Origin: Nitrospinia bacterium
GTDB taxonomy: Bacteria > Nitrospinota > Nitrospinia > Nitrospinales > JAJDAT01
Assembly (NCBI GenBank): GCA_029261715.1
Contig: JAJDAT010000025.1
Span: 372,001-436,000, forward strand
DNA length: 64,000 nt
Direction of reading: 5' to 3'
Shown: piece by piece, positions 35,401 through 43,097 of the stretch
Layout: each line of letters starts with the position of its first letter
Numbering within the stretch: position 1 is the stretch's first letter
Notes under the pieces: model-generated
Database searches by the model: none
Seen by the model: the letters and a program-made list of their open reading frames with translations, nothing else
What the model was told of the DNA's origin: nothing
Translations under genes and position numbers: made by a program

Positions 35401-35679
35401 CGTTTATGGGATTTGAATATAGAAGATCCGAATAAAACGGTTCAGGTTTTGCGCGGCCATGGGTACAGAATTTCAACTCTTGCGATAAGTGGTGATAATC
35501 GCTGGCTTGCAACTGGGAGTTGGGATAATACGGTTCGTTTATGGAGTTTGAAACCGGAGGACTTACTTGCCAAAGCGAGTCAGGTTGTTGGACGGAATTT
35601 TGGCAGGCAAGAATGGGAACACTATTTTCCCAACGAGCCTTATCGGAAAACCTTTGAAACACTCCCCGCGGGCAAATAA
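32452..35679 (+). CDS. TIR - transmembrane - WD40 repeat protein
   Basis: 1075 residues. N-terminal TIR-like domain (about 12-170): FLCYRQSDGKKIAEWL, DVYWDKAAAGVGNW, RAKAMIVVCTHG and WVHHELKWW, where Glu102 is at the position of the NADase glutamate of bacterial TIR domains. One membrane helix (about 194-210), a Lys/Glu-rich coiled coil (215-275), then sixteen WD40-type blades of about 45 residues (LAISGDNRWLATGSxDxTVRLWDL). Consistent with a membrane-anchored sensor whose propeller detects a signal and whose TIR domain acts on NAD+, a defence-like design (inference). Sole cargo of unit 1. No clear ribosome binding site. Confidence 0.85.
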   Translation: MKEINNSNSVAIRPAFLCYRQSDGKKIAEWLHRRLHNREFPTRTNETQRLDVYWDKAAAGVGNWHDLHAPSLHRAKAMIVVCTHGLFPDFSKNGQEDWVHHELKWWIKNRKVPPIVLDATGEGDRWVPESIKKRWPDIQRIQISLEELEKLNDEDRVQEEERVISRIIDGIHLSEEKVIHEDLARFSKLTRWLKVALIIAIVGIFISVSQSYRSIKNAEIAQINEKQAIKNAQEADRQKKLAEKNAKRAEEQKSLALNERDKVNAMWLASEAKSIAKEFPQRSLLLGSEVIKIASKKGIKISSGEQVIHDNFEFISGLGLSGHTTLTISENNLATASWDQTVRIYDLNVEDPNKTVRVLYGNKWPIDALAMSDDNLCLVTGEWPNSTVRIYDLNAEDPNKTVRILHLNVMGLKTYMISGNNRWLAAGSWNKTVRIYDLNAEDPNKTVRVLYGDEGPINTLGISDDNRWLATGGGRTVGNMFNDSFENNIRLWDLNVKDPNKTARILHGQGLINALAISGNNRWLATGSSDKTVRLWDLNVKDPNKTMRALHGHDDFINTLAISDDNRWLATGSSDKTVRLWDLSAENPNKTVQVLRSHDGGVETLAISGDNRWLATGSWDNTVRLWDLKAEDPNKTVRVLRGHEWSIKSLAISGDNRWLATGSEDKTVRLWDLSIGDLNKTARVLRGHNDRINTLAISDDNRWLVTGGENKTVRLWDLNVKDPNKTVRVLRSHDGGVVSLAISGDNRWLATGSWDNTVRLWDLKAEDPNKTVRILLGHDSRVVTLAISTDNRLLATGSWDDTVRLWDLKAEDPNDTVRVLRGHDEIVETLAISGDNRWLATGSSDKTVRLWDLSVEDPNETTRVLYGHNDRINTLAISGDNRWLATGSSDKTVRLWDLNVEDPNKTVRVLRGHGHGIETLAISGDNRWLATGSTDKTVRLWDLEIEDPDKTVRVLRGHEYGIRTLAISDDNSLLATGGTDSTIRLWDLNIEDPNKTVQVLRGHGYRISTLAISGDNRWLATGSWDNTVRLWSLKPEDLLAKASQVVGRNFGRQEWEHYFPNEPYRKTFETLPAGK
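33400..35560 (+). repeat. Tandem repeats of about 135 bp encoding WD40 blades
   Basis: Sixteen units. Many are nearly identical in DNA as well as protein (for instance TTGCGATAAGCGGCGATAAC and CGCTGGCTGGCAACTGG recur). This indicates recent expansion or gene conversion and probably copy-number variation. Confidence 0.85.
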
Positions 35680-35781
35680 ACTCTAAATAGTCGATATACA
35701 ATTATAGCTTGAATAAATATTTTATCGATTTGGTAAGAAAGTAAAACGGTTGACTCTATCACAATTCTCAGCAGATAAACT

Positions 35782-35809
35782 GAATGGTCCACTTTTGGTC
35801 CACTTTTTT
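35782..35809 (+). promoter_or_regulatory. Putative integrase arm site, right end of unit 1
   Basis: Tandem TGGTCCACTTT-TGGTCCACTTTTTT with an 11-nt period, 141 nt before att copy 2. Also found at 59631, 60390 and 61991. Confidence 0.6.
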
Positions 35810-35922
35810 CATCAAAGAAACTTTACTCATGAGCTGGAGCAGCGTTTGTAAATTACTCAAATCAAACGAGTTACAAAAGCGGTAGGGTAATCGTTTGCAC
35901 TAAGGTTAACCCTGTTGCCTCG

Positions 35923-35963
35923 CTCTCACGCCGGTAACAGGGGTTCGATTCCCCTTGGGGCTA
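35923..35963 (+). repeat. att repeat 2 (displaced tRNA-Glu 3' end)
   Basis: Identical over 41 nt to 31970-32010. The preceding bases (TGTTGCCTCG) do not match the tRNA 5' half, so this is not a tRNA gene. Confidence 0.9.
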
Positions 35964-36161
35964 TTTCATTGAAATTTAACATGCTATACGCATATGTTTT
36001 CTTCTTTTCCCTCAGCTCTAATTAAATTAAAGCTAAGTAACTCCCGTCAAATCATTTATTACCTATTGATAACTATTTCGTATGTTGACGATTGAAATCT
36101 TTTAAAACTTCTTAGTTTTTAAAGGCTTAAAGCTTCAATAAAAAGTCTTTTTTCTTCGATC

Positions 36162-36178
36162 TTGATAAAACCTTGATA
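36162..36178 (+). repeat. TTGATNAAACCTTGATA repeat, copy 1
   Basis: TTGATAAAACCTTGATA, a tandem TTGAT pair with an 11-nt period. Two more copies lie at 57192-57208 and 57876-57892, all within the island and close to att copies. Confidence 0.55.
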
Positions 36179-36246
36179 ATTTAGGATTGATTTATTCTCA
36201 CCCTTCAAAAAAAGGTGCGTATCTAGTTGGCCATGGGTTGAATTGT

Positions 36247-37965
36247 TTAGGAGTTAGAACTAGGAGGAATATTTTTAGTTCCATCAGGCAAACTTACGGT
36301 TAATTGCGTAAATGGAATTGTGAAATTATTTTCGTTACAAATTTGAACCATGATTTTATTGATTTCCCATTTTAAAGGGTAATAATCTTCAGCGTATTTT
36401 CCATGAAAAGCGGCGACAACAATTAAATTTAATGAACTCGCCGCAGCCTCCTCAAAATTGACATGGATCGACAAAATCGCCGGAGGTTCCTTAGAATAGT
36501 AATTTTGTAGGCTTTTCTTAAGACCTTCTTCAAATAGGGCTGGAATTTTTTCGCAAATATCGTTTTGAACACCGTAATCCAAACCAAATTTAACCACTAT
36601 TTTAAAGTTTTTTGATAAGTTCAGCGGTTTTAACTTTAAAAAGTCTTCTGTAGGATAATATTTGAGAGAACCAAGTCTATAGAGAACCACTTGCTCCATG
36701 GATTGATTTTCTATTCGCCCAAAAGACCCGTCTTCTAAAATTACGTAATCTTTCTTTTTTGTGGGAAACCAAACCTCATTTTCTACAACAGGACGGGAAT
36801 ATGTACCCATCATCTCTCCTACGGGTATTTGTAAACGGCCTCCATCCAATCTGGTATTCTCCAGCGTTACATAAAAACCAATTTCTTTTACTAACCATGG
36901 AACTCCACCCCAAATAACTCTTTCTCCTTCACGAACGGTTCCCAAATTCATTATTATTCTAAGTTCCTTTATGAATTGAGGAATTAATTGACGTGAAGCC
37001 CAAAGAACAGCCAGAAAAATTAATATAATTATGCTGAGGAGCAACCAATCATCTTGAAGATAAAGGATTAAAAGACCCACTCCTATACTTACTACCAACG
37101 TCAGCGTTGTAAAAGCTGTTTTAAAAACTTTTTTAAGATTAGGATTAATACTTCTAAATAAGCGACGGCGTTTACGTAATAATTTATAAATGGTATTTAG
37201 AAATAAAAAAGTAACCAGAGATGAACCAAGTGCAATCGCAAGATTACGACCTCGCACCTGAGCAAACTCAACTACAGACTCCGCAAAGAAATCCCAAAAA
37301 CTCTTTTTATTTGTTTTTATTTGATCGAGGTTTCTTTGTGTTTCTTCAAGCTCAAAATAAAGTAATTCTGGGTTATATTTTGTTTCAAGTTGTTCAACTT
37401 TTTTATTAAAAGTTTTCAGGGTTGTTCGATTCTTTATTTTAAGATTTTTTCGAAGCTCAATAATATTTTCTAGATTTTTTCTTGCCGCTTTATATTGTTC
37501 TATACGATATTCTAGAGTTTCGATTTTGGCTTTTAAAGTATCCACCATTCTGGGTTTATCGGAGAATTCGCGGATGGTACTTAAAAGAGGTCTTGTTATC
37601 TCTTGTAATTCCTCGATCCAACCAATATCTTCTTGGTCATTTTGTGGCAAATCTTTAGAGGTTATTTGAGTGGCCCGTGTTTCAAAATTTTTGTTTAGTG
37701 AGTCAAATTCTCCCTGAAGTTCTTCCATGCGTTCTAATACTTCTTTTGTGGGAACGCTTTTACTCAATCCTTTAAGCTCTCCTCTTACGGATTCCATCCT
37801 TTGAGCAATAAGAACCAATTGCCCGAAAAGTTTTTCTTCCTTGGTGGGTAGTTCTTGCTTTAAATTATTCGGTTCATTTTTTTGAGCCGATGCGGAACCT
37901 AAGAAAAATAATAAGGTGAAAAAAGCAAAGAAGACTAAAAACTTTAAGCCAAGTTTATTGTTCAT
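36247..37965 (-). CDS. Mechanosensitive ion channel of the MscS family with large N-terminal periplasmic coiled coil
   Basis: 572 residues. Signal peptide or anchor (1-27), a long helical coiled-coil region (about 35-215), three to four membrane helices (about 228-345), then the MscS beta domain (GTVREGERVIWGGVPWLVKE, DGGRLQIPVGEMMG) and C-terminal alpha/beta domain. The layout resembles the larger MscK/MscM-type channels in reduced form. It would release solutes on osmotic downshock. Its ATG overlaps the CDF gene stop by 11 nt, so the two are co-translated. Confidence 0.87.
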   Translation of the reverse strand: MNNKLGLKFLVFFAFFTLLFFLGSASAQKNEPNNLKQELPTKEEKLFGQLVLIAQRMESVRGELKGLSKSVPTKEVLERMEELQGEFDSLNKNFETRATQITSKDLPQNDQEDIGWIEELQEITRPLLSTIREFSDKPRMVDTLKAKIETLEYRIEQYKAARKNLENIIELRKNLKIKNRTTLKTFNKKVEQLETKYNPELLYFELEETQRNLDQIKTNKKSFWDFFAESVVEFAQVRGRNLAIALGSSLVTFLFLNTIYKLLRKRRRLFRSINPNLKKVFKTAFTTLTLVVSIGVGLLILYLQDDWLLLSIIILIFLAVLWASRQLIPQFIKELRIIMNLGTVREGERVIWGGVPWLVKEIGFYVTLENTRLDGGRLQIPVGEMMGTYSRPVVENEVWFPTKKKDYVILEDGSFGRIENQSMEQVVLYRLGSLKYYPTEDFLKLKPLNLSKNFKIVVKFGLDYGVQNDICEKIPALFEEGLKKSLQNYYSKEPPAILSIHVNFEEAAASSLNLIVVAAFHGKYAEDYYPLKWEINKIMVQICNENNFTIPFTQLTVSLPDGTKNIPPSSNS

Positions 37966-38908
37966 TTGTTTGTGAATCCTGGTCTGAACTTTGACGATGA
38001 CCGAGCCAACTTTGGGCCTCGATGAAGACGCGTTTTATTTCAGGGTATTGAGTTTTAATTTTAGATTCTAATGTTGAAATAGCAGACTCAACTGTGGTTG
38101 AAGAAATACCATCTTCAAAATCTAAACTGATATTTAATAGAATATCTTTGGGACCCATATGCATGGTCAGCACTTCATTGATATGGAGTAAACTGGGTTC
38201 CTCCTTCAATATTTGTCTAATGCCATAAACGACCTGTTCATTGGCGGATTCGCCTGTTAGAAGTCCTTTGCACTCATAAGCAAGCAAGGTCGCCGTAGCG
38301 GCAAGAATTAAACCAATGATGACGGAGCCTACTCCATCCAGAACTGGTAAATTAAAATGTTCTCCTAGATAAAGAGCTAATCCAGCAACCATAAGGCCCA
38401 CTAGCGCAGCAAAATCTTCAAATAATACCGTGAAAACCGCCGGGTCTTTACTGGAACGAATCGCTTTAATCCAGTTTTGGGTTCCTTTTGTTTTTTTGAA
38501 TTCTTTAAATGCAACCGAGCAAGCGAATGTTTCTAATACCATGGCTAATGCAATCACAATATAATTGACAAAAACATTTGTGACGGGTTCTGGGTTTTTA
38601 ATTTTAATAATTCCTTCATATATAGAAATACCCGCTCCTAATCCGAAAATTAAAATAGCGACTATAAAACTCCAGAAATAGAGTTCCATACCATAACCGA
38701 AAGGATGGCTTTTGTCGGCGGGCCGCTCTGCGCTTTTGAGACCGTAGAGTAATAAAAATTGGTTTCCGGTATCGACTACAGAATGAATAGCTTCGCTAAA
38801 CATGGATGAGCTGTTGGTATAAAAAGCCGCAAAAAATTTGGTCACCGCGATAATGCTATTACCTGCAAGGGCCGCAAATATTGCCTTTTTGGAAGAGTGA
38901 GAAGCCAT
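37955..38908 (-). CDS. Cation diffusion facilitator family transporter
   Basis: 317 residues, about six membrane helices. N-terminal half with SSSMFSEAIHSVVDTGNQ and the Asp-containing AALVGLMVAGLA segment; HPFGYGMELYFWSF is the usual CDF signature. The C-terminal part (215-300) is the cytoplasmic ZT dimer domain, here with LLHINEVLTMHMGPKDI. Exports divalent metals such as Zn2+, Mn2+ or Fe2+ by proton exchange; the metal cannot be told from this alone. Overlaps the MscS gene. Confidence 0.92.
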   Translation of the reverse strand: MASHSSKKAIFAALAGNSIIAVTKFFAAFYTNSSSMFSEAIHSVVDTGNQFLLLYGLKSAERPADKSHPFGYGMELYFWSFIVAILIFGLGAGISIYEGIIKIKNPEPVTNVFVNYIVIALAMVLETFACSVAFKEFKKTKGTQNWIKAIRSSKDPAVFTVLFEDFAALVGLMVAGLALYLGEHFNLPVLDGVGSVIIGLILAATATLLAYECKGLLTGESANEQVVYGIRQILKEEPSLLHINEVLTMHMGPKDILLNISLDFEDGISSTTVESAISTLESKIKTQYPEIKRVFIEAQSWLGHRQSSDQDSQTNEQ

Positions 38909-38935
38909 AGTTTTAAAATTAAAAAAGTAAGTTGA

Positions 38936-40072
38936 TTATCTTCCAACGGGAATAGTTAGTGTTGGCCTTATACCTTCAATCGCTCCGGCCTGAAGATAAA
39001 AAATTTGTCCCAGTAAAGAAAAAGTGGATTTCGAATTCAGATCTGCCGGACTTATAAAAAACCACCGATCTTTATAATTAATAGAAACGGCGGTTCGGTC
39101 CTGTTTTTCATCTTTTGTTTTAACTTTTATTAAGTCGCCAGTAATGTTGTCCCAGGAAAAGGGTTTACCCTCTAAATCTAAAGTTTGAGTAACAACGCCT
39201 TCTTTAATATCGGCCATTGGAGTGTCGATTCCATGGGAAAGGTAATACATGATGCCTAATAAGGACCGTGTCTCAATGTAAAGTTTTCCTTTTTCTTTTT
39301 CCTTTTGATTCGTTAATAAAACATAATTTAAATTGTTTGATGGCAATTCTAGAAGTTTATTTAGTTGTTTTACTTCTTCCCAACTTTGCGCTCTTTCATC
39401 TATTTGAATTTCCAATGCAGGTGTTCCATTTTTGATTTGTAAATAAGCTTCTAATGTATGAGCCGTCTGTAGCTTCCTAAAAATTTTAACGGCTCTCAAA
39501 AACTCACCATAAGGTGGCGCTACCTCGGGCGTTGGCCCGGAAGCGCTGGGAGCATTTTCTAATGGACCTAATTTTTCCAGACAAAGTCTTAAGACTCTTT
39601 CAATACTCCATCCTGATTTATAGAGTAAATAAATCGAATCCAATGGAATTTTAGAAAGAAATTGTTGAATAAATTTGGTCCCTTGCAAAGGAGAATAAGT
39701 AACAACCGGAGTTTCTTCTACAGTAGCTCCGCCGCCCAAACCGAAAATATTTAAACCCGTATCTGGAAAAGTTGCGCTGGCGTTAGCGGAAGTAGTAAAA
39801 GTGAATTGAGAAGTGATGTTACTGACTTCAAGGAAAAGAGGAGTGTCTCGATATTTTAATCGAACCAAATTTAATAGGAGTTGCTCGTCATTGGTTTTTT
39901 GCAAAGCTATATTATAATCGTTTCTGTCTCCTCTTAATGTGGCTGGTCCTAGTCCTAAACATCCAGAGAAAAATATTAGAACTCCTAAAATGATTAGTCG
40001 ATCAACGTTTTTGAAAATCACAAAAAAATTCGTGCCAGTTAGTTTATTAAAAAATAAATAAAAGTATAACAT
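38936..40072 (-). CDS. Lipoprotein of unknown function
   Basis: 378 residues. Lipoprotein signal with lipobox FSGC (Cys about 38), preceded by an unusually long N-terminus, so translation may begin at an internal GTG (VDRLIILGVLIFFSGC). The mature protein begins with ALQKTNDEQLLLNLVRLKYRDTPLFLEVSNI, a pattern I associate with uncharacterised proteobacterial lipoproteins. Its start overlaps the mgtE stop by one nt (TAATG). Confidence 0.7.
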   Translation of the reverse strand: MLYFYLFFNKLTGTNFFVIFKNVDRLIILGVLIFFSGCLGLGPATLRGDRNDYNIALQKTNDEQLLLNLVRLKYRDTPLFLEVSNITSQFTFTTSANASATFPDTGLNIFGLGGGATVEETPVVTYSPLQGTKFIQQFLSKIPLDSIYLLYKSGWSIERVLRLCLEKLGPLENAPSASGPTPEVAPPYGEFLRAVKIFRKLQTAHTLEAYLQIKNGTPALEIQIDERAQSWEEVKQLNKLLELPSNNLNYVLLTNQKEKEKGKLYIETRSLLGIMYYLSHGIDTPMADIKEGVVTQTLDLEGKPFSWDNITGDLIKVKTKDEKQDRTAVSINYKDRWFFISPADLNSKSTFSLLGQIFYLQAGAIEGIRPTLTIPVGR

Positions 40073-41385
40073 TACAGAAAACTTGAAAATAAAGTGGCGA
40101 TTCCTAAAAAAGAGAAAAAACCGGCGATATCAGTTACAGTCGTTAAAACGATGGAAGAAGCTGTTGCCGGATCTTGACCCAACCGGGTTAAAATAATAGG
40201 TACCGAAGCTCCAGCCAATCCTGCCGCAATCATTGCTAGGATCATAGAAGTTCCAATGACTAATGCAAGCCCATAAGAACGACTCCAGATAAAAACGCCA
40301 ACCGATGTGGTTAAAGCGATGGCTGCCCCGTTAATGATTCCAACCTTCAATTCTTTAAACAAAATATTTAACCATTGCCTACTACTAATTTCTCTAAGAG
40401 CTAATCCACGCATTGTTACGGCAAGCGCTTGGGCTCCTGCGTTCCCAGATTGACCGGCAACAACGGGTAGTAAAATAGCTAAAGCTGTAAACTTAGAGAT
40501 CAGATCCTCAAAAAGTCCCACTACACTTGCCGCTAAAAAGGCGGTCACCAAATTGATTTCTAGCCAGGGCAATCTTTTTTTTACTGAAAATAGAGAATCT
40601 GATAGCGCACGCTCGTCTTTGCTAACGCCGAACATGGTTTGTATATCGACGGTGGCCTCTTCTTCAGCGGCTTTGACTAAAGCTCCGTGTCGAACAGAGC
40701 CAAGGATTCGTTCATTCAAATCCACTACTGGAATGGAAGTCAATTTATATTCTTCCAGCTTTAGAACAATTTCGTCTCTGGGGTCCGTTGGGTTTACAAA
40801 TATTTTTAGCGGTTGCGCCAATTCTTTTAACAACTGATTCGGTTCGGCCAAAGCTAATTCTTGCATTTCCACTGTTGAAACTAATTTATTACTTTCATTT
40901 AATAAATAAAGATTATTGGCTTTTTTATATTTTAATTTCTGAATACGCCTTAAGCATTGGCGAACGCTCATGGTTTCTCGAAACTTATAGATTCGAGTAT
41001 CCATGAGTTGACCGGCAGAATCCTCTGGATAGGACAGCAATTGATAAAGTTCTCGTCTTAAATTTGGCCCTAGCTCAGAAAGTACCGACTCTATTTCATC
41101 TTTTTCTAACTGCCTCAGTAAGCTTACAGTTAAGTCGGGATCCAAGAAGTTTAAGAGACGTTGGTTTTTTTGTTGTGAAAAATTTAATAAGATTTTACTG
41201 GCAAATTCTCCGCTTAAACGCTCTAAAACTAAGGCTACGGTAGAATTAGATTGAGTTTGAAGGAGGTCGGATACTTCTTCAATTTCCATTTGCTCTAATT
41301 GATCGGCGGCTTCTCCTGGGTGGTCCATGATGTAGCGCCTATTGAGAGCTTGAAAGGCCAAATGTAAGTTGTTTTCTAAATCCAT
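40072..41385 (-). CDS. mgtE: Magnesium transporter MgtE
   Basis: 437 residues. MgtE N domain (about 15-125, a right-handed superhelix of short helices), a CBS pair (about 130-250, MDTRIYKFRE... and LTSIPVVDLNERILG), the plug helix and a five-helix membrane domain with GQSGNAGAQALAVTMRGLAL and LTTVTDIAGFFSFLG. The cytoplasmic part senses Mg2+ and gates the channel in the family. Followed by a lipoprotein gene and preceded by a gene for a partial MgtE-like cytoplasmic protein. Confidence 0.93.
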   Translation of the reverse strand: MDLENNLHLAFQALNRRYIMDHPGEAADQLEQMEIEEVSDLLQTQSNSTVALVLERLSGEFASKILLNFSQQKNQRLLNFLDPDLTVSLLRQLEKDEIESVLSELGPNLRRELYQLLSYPEDSAGQLMDTRIYKFRETMSVRQCLRRIQKLKYKKANNLYLLNESNKLVSTVEMQELALAEPNQLLKELAQPLKIFVNPTDPRDEIVLKLEEYKLTSIPVVDLNERILGSVRHGALVKAAEEEATVDIQTMFGVSKDERALSDSLFSVKKRLPWLEINLVTAFLAASVVGLFEDLISKFTALAILLPVVAGQSGNAGAQALAVTMRGLALREISSRQWLNILFKELKVGIINGAAIALTTSVGVFIWSRSYGLALVIGTSMILAMIAAGLAGASVPIILTRLGQDPATASSIVLTTVTDIAGFFSFLGIATLFSSFL

Positions 41386-41422
41386 TACTTGATAGCTTTA
41401 TCAGAGTTTGACGATTTGTGAT

Positions 41423-42220
41423 TTATTTAAATTTACGAACAAGTTTAAGAGGAAAGTTTTTTATTAAATTAAATACTTTAATGAATAAGTTTTTATCTCC
41501 TTTTTTATCTTCGATTTGGAAAAGGGCATGATGTAATTGATTTTGACTTAAACTTCCAATCAGCTTTCCATTTTTATCTACTACTGGGAGAACTTCAAAA
41601 CGGTTCCAGTCTGGAAGATTCTTAGCTTTTTTTAAAGTAAGCCTATCGGATATTTTAGGGAAATCTTCTATGATTAATTTTTGTATCGGTAGACTATCCT
41701 TCGAAATAGCAAAATTTGCTAAATAAACCAAACCGCAAAGCGAACTTTCCTCGTCTATCGCAAATCCAATCGGTTCTATTTTTCTAGCCATTCTTCTTAA
41801 AAGTTTACGCGCTTCTCCAATCGTTAAATCGTATGGAATTTCTATGGGACTTGAATTCATTAATGATCCCACTAGATTTTTTGGATAAGTCAATTGGTTC
41901 GCTAGCTTTTGTGCTTGGCCTTCTGGTAATTGCGCAAAAAAAGCTTCTTTTTTTTCTTCTGAAATTAATCTGATCAGTGGAAGGCAACTGGCGCTAGAAA
42001 ATTCTTTCAAATAAGTAGCGGCTAAATTAAGAGGAAGTTTTTTTAAGCATCGAGCGGCATATTCTGGCAGTAGTTTTTCGAAACATTTCACGCCAACAGA
42101 AATAGGAACTTGTTCCAATAAGGCGGCGGTAATTTCTGGCGTAAGTTTTTCTAAAACTCGGGCCGCTTCTTTTGGCCTTTGGTCGATAAAATGTAATGAT
42201 ATTTTTGGAATACTTTCCAT
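41423..42220 (-). CDS. Soluble MgtE N-domain plus CBS protein without channel
   Basis: 265 residues, resembling the cytoplasmic half of MgtE only: an N domain with helical repeats (EAARVLEKLTPEITAALLEQ, LPEYAARCLKKLPLNLAATY, SLMNSSPIEIPYDLTIGEA) and two CBS-like units (about 120-240, VLPVVDKNGKLIGSLSQ). No membrane domain. It lies 37 nt before mgtE on the same strand and may modulate it; this is inference. Alternatively a split and diverged duplicate. Confidence 0.75.
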   Translation of the reverse strand: MESIPKISLHFIDQRPKEAARVLEKLTPEITAALLEQVPISVGVKCFEKLLPEYAARCLKKLPLNLAATYLKEFSSASCLPLIRLISEEKKEAFFAQLPEGQAQKLANQLTYPKNLVGSLMNSSPIEIPYDLTIGEARKLLRRMARKIEPIGFAIDEESSLCGLVYLANFAISKDSLPIQKLIIEDFPKISDRLTLKKAKNLPDWNRFEVLPVVDKNGKLIGSLSQNQLHHALFQIEDKKGDKNLFIKVFNLIKNFPLKLVRKFK

Positions 42221-42314
42221 TAAATCGGCCTTTCATCTGCGTTAGTTTCTAGTTTAATAAGGATAGTAAATTAAGGAATTAGCTTATCATTGATTAATTC
42301 ACTAACAGACTATT

Positions 42315-43094
42315 TTAGTTTTGAAAAGCTGATTTGAAAAATAGCTCAAGCATAATCTTAAAATTATTTTTCAAATCACTTAACCGTCTAGGGCTTGCTG
42401 TAAGGGTTTGGGCATTAAACCATGGGGACGATAGATAAAGGCTTCGGTTCATTTCGATCTGTATCCAGGGAATAGGTTTATTGCCATATGTTCTTGTTAT
42501 GTAGCCGCCTGTGAATGGTTTATTTATTAATATATCGGCAGACGATAATTTGAAAGATTGCTGCAAGCAAGATTTTAACTTTTCTATAATATCATTAGGG
42601 CAACTCTTCCCAAAATTATTGCTCAAACAAAACGAAGGTCTAAATCCTCCACTATCCGGAGCGATTTGAGGTGGGATAGGCTCCATAGAATGGCAGTCCA
42701 ATCCTATTTTTAAATCATCTTGCTTTTTTAATAACGTTTCAATTTGCCGATGGTAAGGATCATAATAATTCTTAATTAAAATGTTGGTTAGTTTTTGGTC
42801 TAATTCTTTGCCTTTGATGTAAATAGGCTTGCCATGACAGGTTTGAGTTTTTACTAAACCGTCTGGGTTTTCAGGCGGCAAATCGGTTAAATCTCTATTC
42901 ATATCCACAAATGCACGGGCAATTGAGGACGAAACGAAAGCTGATACGTCGTTTTCTATTCCATAAATTTCTCTGGTAAAAGCATCGCTGTCTTCAAATT
43001 TATCATTAGCGGTTATGCAAACACGATCCGCAATTTCTTTTGGGATTTCCGTGCCTCCGTGAGGTACGGAAATTAGAACGGGAAGTTTGTTCAT
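42315..43094 (-). CDS. N-formylglutamate amidohydrolase family protein
   Basis: 259 residues. Family signatures ISVPHGGTEIP at the N-terminus, DSDAFTREIYG, FVDMNRDLTDLP, YYDPYHRQIE and IGLDCHSMEP (metal-binding His/Glu). The family hydrolyses N-formylglutamate or similar N-acyl amino acids; no histidine-degradation genes are near. It follows the gamma-glutamyltransferase gene by 3 nt, so the two are in one operon and may act on the same glutamyl compound. Confidence 0.88.
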   Translation of the reverse strand: MNKLPVLISVPHGGTEIPKEIADRVCITANDKFEDSDAFTREIYGIENDVSAFVSSSIARAFVDMNRDLTDLPPENPDGLVKTQTCHGKPIYIKGKELDQKLTNILIKNYYDPYHRQIETLLKKQDDLKIGLDCHSMEPIPPQIAPDSGGFRPSFCLSNNFGKSCPNDIIEKLKSCLQQSFKLSSADILINKPFTGGYITRTYGNKPIPWIQIEMNRSLYLSSPWFNAQTLTASPRRLSDLKNNFKIMLELFFKSAFQN

Positions 43095-43097
43095 TTC

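Larger units (their letters stand above)
32011..35963 (+). mobile_element. tRNA-Glu cassette unit 1, cargo TIR-TM-WD40 protein, no integrase
   Basis: Bounded by att copies 1 and 2. The left end (32011-32181) is collinear with the left end of unit 2 (57586-57756), from TATTTTTCAATG to GGCCGGAAAC. It contains AAGTGGACCATTC at 32048-32060, the exact reverse complement of GAATGGTCCACTT at 35782-35794 near the right end. The right end has the tandem TGGTCCAC repeat, then TTACAAAAGCGGTAGGGTAA and TCGTTTG, then att. One cargo gene. No recombinase gene, so movement would need an enzyme in trans. Confidence 0.75.

Noticed and set aside
33400-35560. CRISPR-like array of regular repeats
   Set aside because: The repeats are inside one open frame, the unit is 135 bp, and the spaces between them are also conserved.
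33409-35701. Several open frames on the minus strand inside the WD40 region
   Set aside because: They are mirror frames of the 135-bp repeats and have no ribosome binding site; their repeated pattern follows from the coding strand.
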